Assembly: GCA_041635475.1 (NCBI GenBank)
Contig: JBFKVA010000028.1
Coordinates: 1 to 27,164, forward strand
Source of the DNA: GCA-020352575 sp041635475
GTDB lineage: Bacteria > Actinomycetota > Acidimicrobiia > Spongiisociales > JAENVV01
Reading direction: 5' to 3'
Length of the DNA stretch: 27,164 nucleotides
Positions 23,554 through 27,164 of this stretch are shown piece by piece (the stretch's first letter is position 1; each line of letters opens with the position of its first letter). The notes beneath the pieces are model-generated. The model did not search any database. It saw nothing but the letters and a program-made list of their open reading frames with translations, and was not told where the DNA came from. The position numbers and the translations under genes were made by a program.

Positions 23554-24315
23554 GTGAGTACCAGGACCCTTGACGGCCGGGTCGCAATCGTCACCGGTGC
23601 CGCGCGAGGCCTGGGTCGCGCCATCGCCGAACGCCTCGGGGCCGAGGGTGCACACCTCGTCCTGGCCGATGTCGAGGTCGACGGCGTCCGGGATACGGCT
23701 CGGGTTCTCACGGACCGGGGCATCGACGCGCTTGCACTCAATGTCGATGTAGCCGACGAAGGAACCGTGCAGGAAATGGCGGATGCCGCACTGGCGCGTC
23801 ATGGACGCATCGACATCCTCGTGAACAACGCCGCCGTGTACGGGGCCCTCCGCCGGCGTCCGTTCACCGACATCCCGGTCGAGGAGTGGAACCATGTCAT
23901 CGACGTGAACCTGAGGGGGCCGTTCCTGTGCGCCCGAGCGGTGTTCCCTGCCATGCGAGACAGCGATCAGGGCCGCATCGTGAACATCGCATCGGCGGTC
24001 TTCTTCAGCGGCTCCCCGCAATGGGCCCACTACGTGTCGTCCAAGGGGGGCCTCATCGCCCTGACCCGGGCCCTGGCGATGGAGGTCGGGATCCACGGCA
24101 TCACGGTCAACGCGGTCGCCCCCGGCTTCACGATGACCGAGGCCAGCATGTCCCTCATCGAGGATGCGGCCCTGTACGGAGTTGAGCGCGGCGCCATCAG
24201 GCGGGCAGAGACGCCAGACGACGTTGTGGGGACGGTGGCGTTTCTCGCCTCGGATGAGGGCCGGTTCATCACCGGCCAGACCATCGTCGTCGACGGGGGC
24301 CGGCAACTGCACTGA
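23554..24315 (+). CDS. Short-chain dehydrogenase/reductase (classical SDR)
   Basis: This is a 253-residue classical SDR. The cofactor motif is TGAARGLG (14-21), Asp39 at the end of beta-2 (LADV) points to NAD(H), NNAA is at 91-94, and the catalytic residues are Ser147, Tyr160 and Lys164 (YVSSK). The C-terminal half shows the usual VAPGFTMTEA and GQTIVVDGG. It interconverts an alcohol and a ketone or aldehyde. The start is GTG 23554 with GAGGAG four bases ahead. It lies 31 bases after the aldehyde dehydrogenase gene and closes the operon, convergent with a membrane-protein gene. Confidence 0.95.
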   Translation: MSTRTLDGRVAIVTGAARGLGRAIAERLGAEGAHLVLADVEVDGVRDTARVLTDRGIDALALNVDVADEGTVQEMADAALARHGRIDILVNNAAVYGALRRRPFTDIPVEEWNHVIDVNLRGPFLCARAVFPAMRDSDQGRIVNIASAVFFSGSPQWAHYVSSKGGLIALTRALAMEVGIHGITVNAVAPGFTMTEASMSLIEDAALYGVERGAIRRAETPDDVVGTVAFLASDEGRFITGQTIVVDGGRQLH

Positions 24316-24359
24316 TCGCGACCGGTGTGTGACTGCGACCTCGGACGACGCCGCGGCGG

Positions 24360-25496
24360 TCAGGCCTCGAGGACGGCAAGGCGGTCCCGGGCGACCCGGG
24401 TGAGCTCGACCGCGCCCGTCGCCACCGCGATCGTCCACAGGGCGTAGGCAACCCCGTGGAACGTCGCAATCGAGTCCGTGACGAAGATGCCGATCCACAG
24501 GAACACCGATCCGACATGTCCGGCGGACAGGCTCAACCACGTGCCGCCGAGGCGCGCGGTGCCGTCGGGCCTGGAGAACATGGGTGGGAAGACGGCGATC
24601 CCGAACATGAGCACCCAGCCGTAGATGAGCGCCGTGGGTGCATTGGCCTCCACGATGCCGCCGTCGAAGCCGCCCAACTCCAGGAGAACCAGGGGTGCCC
24701 CCAGCACCGGGGCCAGCAGCCAGAAGTACGAAGTGACGAGATGCCAGGGTCCCGGGTGACCCCACGCGCCCCGCAGTGATCGCGCCATGCCGACGAGGAG
24801 CCAGACGGTCGCCCCCAGGTGAAGGAGCAGTCCGGGCACGGTGGCGTAGAGAGACCCGGTCCACGGGCCGATCACGAGGCCGAGAGCCCCGAGGGACATC
24901 ATCCAGAAGATCGAACCCTTCTTGGAGGCGATCCAGAGGGGACGACCGGTCCACGCCTCGAAACGGTCGAAGACGAGGCCCGCGAAGACCAGGGACATGA
25001 AACCCCAGTTGTTGGCGTGGATGTGAACTTCGAGGGGAACCTTTACCGACAGCGCCTCACCCCATCCAAACCAGAGTCCCGTGCCGAGGTACACACCAAG
25101 CAGCAGGAACCCCAGGCCCGCCACGTAGAAGCGAGCCGAGCTCCGGGCCCCGTCGCCGCGAAGCCGAATGGTCAATGAGGTCACGGCCGAGAAGACGAGG
25201 GTGCCACCGGAGAAGATGACCCAGCCGCTCTTGAGGGGGATGCCGACGAGGAGCACGACGATGCCCCCGGTCAGGAGGAACCACTCGCTCCATCGGGTCG
25301 TCTGCTTGCGGCCGGCGATCGTGGGAAGAAACGCGAAGATCGCCTCGGTCATGGCACCGAGCGTGATGAGGTGGATACGCACCCAGCGCAGCCCTGCGAA
25401 CCATTCGAGGACCGCGAATCCCGTCAGTGACGATCCGGCCGCGGCGAGGACGGCGAGCGCCAGGAAGAGCGCGGCGGTGAGCAGGTACGGAATCAA
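24360..25496 (-). CDS. Polytopic membrane protein, possibly haem-copper-oxidase-subunit-I / NnrS-like
   Basis: This is a 378-residue, very hydrophobic protein with about ten to twelve membrane-spanning segments and no soluble domain. Conserved-looking histidines lie in membrane segments: HLITLGAMTEAIFAFLP near residue 42, HIHANNWGFMSLVFAGL near 149, then LLHLGATVWLLVG, HLVTSYFWLLAP and GHVGSVFLWIG. This spacing of His in hydrophobic helices resembles NnrS proteins and cytochrome-oxidase-subunit-I-like haem proteins, but I cannot identify the family with confidence. TTG 25496 is the start because GGAGGTGA stands just ahead of it. It follows the TetR gene by 69 bases that contain a perfect palindrome, so TetR control is likely. 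The role may be haem, copper or NO related, or unknown. Confidence 0.8.
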   Translation of the reverse strand: MIPYLLTAALFLALAVLAAAGSSLTGFAVLEWFAGLRWVRIHLITLGAMTEAIFAFLPTIAGRKQTTRWSEWFLLTGGIVVLLVGIPLKSGWVIFSGGTLVFSAVTSLTIRLRGDGARSSARFYVAGLGFLLLGVYLGTGLWFGWGEALSVKVPLEVHIHANNWGFMSLVFAGLVFDRFEAWTGRPLWIASKKGSIFWMMSLGALGLVIGPWTGSLYATVPGLLLHLGATVWLLVGMARSLRGAWGHPGPWHLVTSYFWLLAPVLGAPLVLLELGGFDGGIVEANAPTALIYGWVLMFGIAVFPPMFSRPDGTARLGGTWLSLSAGHVGSVFLWIGIFVTDSIATFHGVAYALWTIAVATGAVELTRVARDRLAVLEA

Positions 25497-25499
25497 GGG

Positions 25500-25507
25500 T
25501 CACCTCC
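25500..25507 (-). promoter_or_regulatory. Strong ribosome-binding site supporting a TTG start
   Basis: GGAGGTGA on the minus strand leaves six bases between its GGAGG core and TTG 25496. There is no ATG or GTG nearby in frame, so the rare TTG start is well supported. Confidence 0.75.
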
Positions 25508-25531
25508 GATGGTGAGACGGGTCCTACATTT

Positions 25532-25549
25532 CGATACGGCAGCGTATCG
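25532..25549. promoter_or_regulatory. Candidate TetR operator
   Basis: CGATACG (25532-25538) and CGTATCG (25543-25549) are perfect 7-base arms around GCAG. The site lies between the TetR gene and the start of the membrane-protein gene, about 36 bases ahead of TTG 25496, within a locally AT-rich stretch where a promoter would be expected. Size and symmetry suit a TetR dimer. Binding is inferred from position. Confidence 0.65.
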
Positions 25550-25565
25550 TAACTTAGGTAGGCCG

Positions 25566-26147
25566 TCAACTCCGGCAGAGCGCCGACCACACCATTTCCA
25601 GGCGTGCTCGGACGGCGTCGGGGTCCTGCTCCGACCGGGTGAGGAGGCTCACCAGCATCGGTCCGACGAGCAGGTCGAGGGCCACCGCCACGTCGAGGTC
25701 CGGGTCGAGTTCGCCCCGTTCGATGCCCCGTTCGAGGATCACAACGAGGGGGGCCAGGCGAGGAGAGAGCATGACCCGCCGGAACTCGTCGAACAGGTCA
25801 GGGTGGGCCGCGGCCTGGACGATGAAGGTCCCGAGCAGCGTTGCCCCCGGGGCTTCGGTCATGGCCGACCACTTCGTCGACATGAACGTGTGGAGATCCT
25901 CGAACGTGTCGCCCGAGTCGGGAACGTCGGGGTCGGTGGCAAGCGCCCCCATGGCCGCTGCCACCACCTCGCTCTTGGACGAGTAGCGGCGGTAGAGGGT
26001 CGACTTGCTCACGCCCGCCCGGGCCGCGATGCCCTCCATGCTCAGTGCGGTGAAGCCCACCTCACCGAGGAGGGAGAGCGCGGCCGAGAGGATTGCCTCG
26101 TCGGCGCGGGGGTCGCGCTTGCGGCCGCGGGCCGGAATGGTTGCCAT
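25566..26147 (-). CDS. TetR/AcrR-family transcriptional regulator
   Basis: This is a 193-residue protein. The N-terminal DNA-binding region reads DEAILSAALSLLGEVGFTALSMEGIAARAGVSKSTLYRRYSSKSEVV, a standard TetR helix-turn-helix. The remaining helical ligand domain closes with LLVGPMLVSLL. I chose ATG 26147 since the basic stretch RGRKRDPRADEAIL begins shortly after; the frame is open to 26240. No clear ribosome-binding site precedes it, and the start codon lies inside a 16-base palindrome. It is followed by the membrane-protein gene and diverges from the LLM oxidoreductase gene. It may repress both; the ligand is unknown. Confidence 0.92.
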   Translation of the reverse strand: MATIPARGRKRDPRADEAILSAALSLLGEVGFTALSMEGIAARAGVSKSTLYRRYSSKSEVVAAAMGALATDPDVPDSGDTFEDLHTFMSTKWSAMTEAPGATLLGTFIVQAAAHPDLFDEFRRVMLSPRLAPLVVILERGIERGELDPDLDVAVALDLLVGPMLVSLLTRSEQDPDAVRARLEMVWSALCRS

Positions 26148-26159
26148 GGTCGACCATGG
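26144..26159. promoter_or_regulatory. Perfect 16-base palindrome overlapping the TetR start codon
   Basis: CCATGGTCGACCATGG is self-complementary over all 16 bases and includes ATG 26147. It could be an autoregulatory operator or a start-site hairpin. A chance palindrome is possible, since GC-rich DNA readily gives such short sites. Confidence 0.4.
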
Positions 26160-26237
26160 TAGGGAGTCGCCGGTCACGTCGGCCGTTCGCCGCCCGGCAC
26201 GGGTGACAGCCCAGCCGGCCCTGTCCATCAGCCCGGG

Positions 26238-26260
26238 CATCCGGCCACAATGGCCGGATG
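26238..26260. promoter_or_regulatory. Palindrome containing the start codon of the LLM oxidoreductase gene
   Basis: CATCCGGCCA (26238-26247) and TGGCCGGATG (26251-26260) are perfect 10-base arms around CAA. The last three bases are the ATG of the LLM oxidoreductase. As DNA it could be a repressor site at the start of a leaderless or short-leader gene. As RNA it would hide the start codon in a stem. Confidence 0.6.
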
Positions 26261-27164
26261 GAGATCGGGATCACGACGTTTGCCGAGACCTATCCCGACC
26301 CTGCCACCGGGGAAACGGTGACCCACGGAGAGCGGATACGACAGGTCCTGGCCGAGGCCCGGCTGGCCGACGAGGTCGGCCTCGACATCTACGCAATCGG
26401 TGAACACCATCGCCCCGACTTCGCCGTCTCGTCGCCGGCGACCGTCCTCGCCGCCGTCGCCGCGACGACCGACCGGATCCGCCTGAGCCCCGCGGTGACG
26501 GTGCTCAGCTCCGACGACCCCGTTCGCGTCTATCAGCAGTTCGCCACCCTGGATCTCATCTCCCGGGGGCGAGCCGAGCTCATGGTCGGTCGAGGGTCGT
26601 TCACCGAGTCGTTTCCCCTCTTCGGCCAGTCCCTGGCCGACTACGACGACCTCTTCACCGAGAAGCTCGACCTCCTCCTGGCGGTCCGGGACTCCGAGTT
26701 CGTCACCTGGTCGGGGCGGTTTCGGCCCCCGATCGAAGGGCGCGGGGTCTATCCGCGCTCGCAGCAGGACCCGCTCCCGGTGTGGGTGGCCGTCGGCGGA
26801 ACGCCTCAGTCGGCGGTGCGCGCTGCCGAGCGCGGCCTGCCGATGGCCTTGGCGATCATCGGCGGACAGCCGGATCGGTTCGCGGTGTTCACCCGGATCC
26901 ATCGCCAGACGCTCGTCCAGTCCGGCTTCGACCCGGCCCGCGTCCCGATCGCGGTCCACGCCCACGGGTTCGTCGGCCGCACCACCGCCGGGACCGTCGA
27001 CGAGTACTACCCGTCCTACGCCCTCCCGATGAGCAAGCTCGGCGCCGAACGAGGTTGGGGGCCCATGACCCGAGCCCAGTACGACGTCATGTGCGGGCCG
27101 AGCGGCTCGCTGGTGATCGGCGATCCGGCGACGGTGGCAGCCAAGATCATCCGCTGGGGCGAGG
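26258..27164 (+). CDS. LLM-class (luciferase-like) flavin-dependent oxidoreductase, 3'-truncated by window edge
   Basis: The frame runs from ATG 26258 to the end of the window without a stop, giving 302 codons of a protein expected to be about 330-350 residues. MEIGITTFAETYPD, ADEVGLDIYAIGEHH, SSPATVLAAVAATT and LDLISRGRAELMVGRGS are typical of bacterial-luciferase-like monooxygenases; a later VWVAVGGTPQSAVRAAERGLP segment also fits. Members use FMNH2 or F420H2; cofactor and substrate cannot be told here. It diverges from the TetR gene across 110 bases and no ribosome-binding site is visible, because the position is taken by a palindrome that includes the ATG. Confidence 0.9.
   Translation, partial: MEIGITTFAETYPDPATGETVTHGERIRQVLAEARLADEVGLDIYAIGEHHRPDFAVSSPATVLAAVAATTDRIRLSPAVTVLSSDDPVRVYQQFATLDLISRGRAELMVGRGSFTESFPLFGQSLADYDDLFTEKLDLLLAVRDSEFVTWSGRFRPPIEGRGVYPRSQQDPLPVWVAVGGTPQSAVRAAERGLPMALAIIGGQPDRFAVFTRIHRQTLVQSGFDPARVPIAVHAHGFVGRTTAGTVDEYYPSYALPMSKLGAERGWGPMTRAQYDVMCGPSGSLVIGDPATVAAKIIRWGE

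Noticed and set aside
21879..23741. Long minus-strand open frame opposite the aldehyde dehydrogenase gene
   Set aside because: It is a shadow of the third-position GC bias; the plus strand has an intact ALDH active site.
1..27164. CRISPR arrays, tRNA or rRNA genes, insertion sequences, phage or plasmid functions
   Set aside because: I saw no regularly spaced repeats, no tRNA-like cloverleaf sequence, no rRNA sequence, and no transposase, integrase or replication gene. Composition looks even throughout, so there is no sign of recent transfer.

Overview
This window is uniformly GC-rich DNA with strong G/C preference at third codon positions and frequent GTG/TTG starts. Together with the families present (IclR and TetR regulators, an LLM-class flavin oxidoreductase, a PPOX-class flavoprotein, a fused indolepyruvate ferredoxin oxidoreductase), this suggests a high-GC actinomycete-type chromosome. 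That assignment is an inference: no rRNA or other marker gene is present. I saw no tRNA, CRISPR array, transposase or phage gene. Genes are tightly packed and no gene-free stretch exceeds 300 bases.

Region 1 (1-11714) starts with the 3' part of a GlcD-type FAD oxidase gene (+ strand). It converges on a long minus-strand block. Read in its direction of transcription, the block holds a UbiX-type flavin prenyltransferase, an IclR regulator, a UbiD-type prenylated-FMN (de)carboxylase with intact Arg/Glu/Glu triad, a NagD/p-nitrophenylphosphatase-type HAD phosphatase, and two separate PEP-synthase-like proteins (an ATP-grasp subunit, then a substrate/phosphohistidine subunit). It ends with a fused indolepyruvate:ferredoxin oxidoreductase. 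The two PEP-synthase-like halves have the layout of phenylphosphate synthase (PpsB/PpsA) and lack the pyruvate-binding TIM barrel. The simplest reading is a phosphorylate-then-carboxylate module for a phenolic substrate, which is the most interesting system in the window.

Region 2 (11808-15213) has a small PPOX flavoprotein (+) and, on the minus strand, a membrane-anchored dihaem cytochrome c, a HAD-IA hydrolase and a phenylacetate-CoA-ligase-like enzyme that could make a CoA ester of an aromatic acid. Region 3 (15366-17601) is housekeeping: adenine phosphoribosyltransferase and a DEAD-box RNA helicase with an added C-terminal RRM.

Region 4 (17636-24315) is a second catabolic unit. An IclR regulator diverges from a tightly coupled plus-strand operon: phytoene-desaturase-like FAD oxidoreductase, ETF beta, ETF alpha, aldehyde dehydrogenase and SDR. 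It looks like stepwise oxidation of an alcohol/aldehyde-type substrate with electrons passed to ETF. Region 5 (24360-end) has a polytopic membrane protein, a TetR regulator with a clear candidate operator, and the start of an LLM-class flavin oxidoreductase cut by the window end.

Several perfect inverted repeats lie between or inside genes: 4842-4880, 7866-7897, 8664-8694, 11054-11085, 15886-15936, 25532-25549, 26144-26159 and 26238-26260. The two IclR-linked control regions share a sequence pattern that may be an operator.
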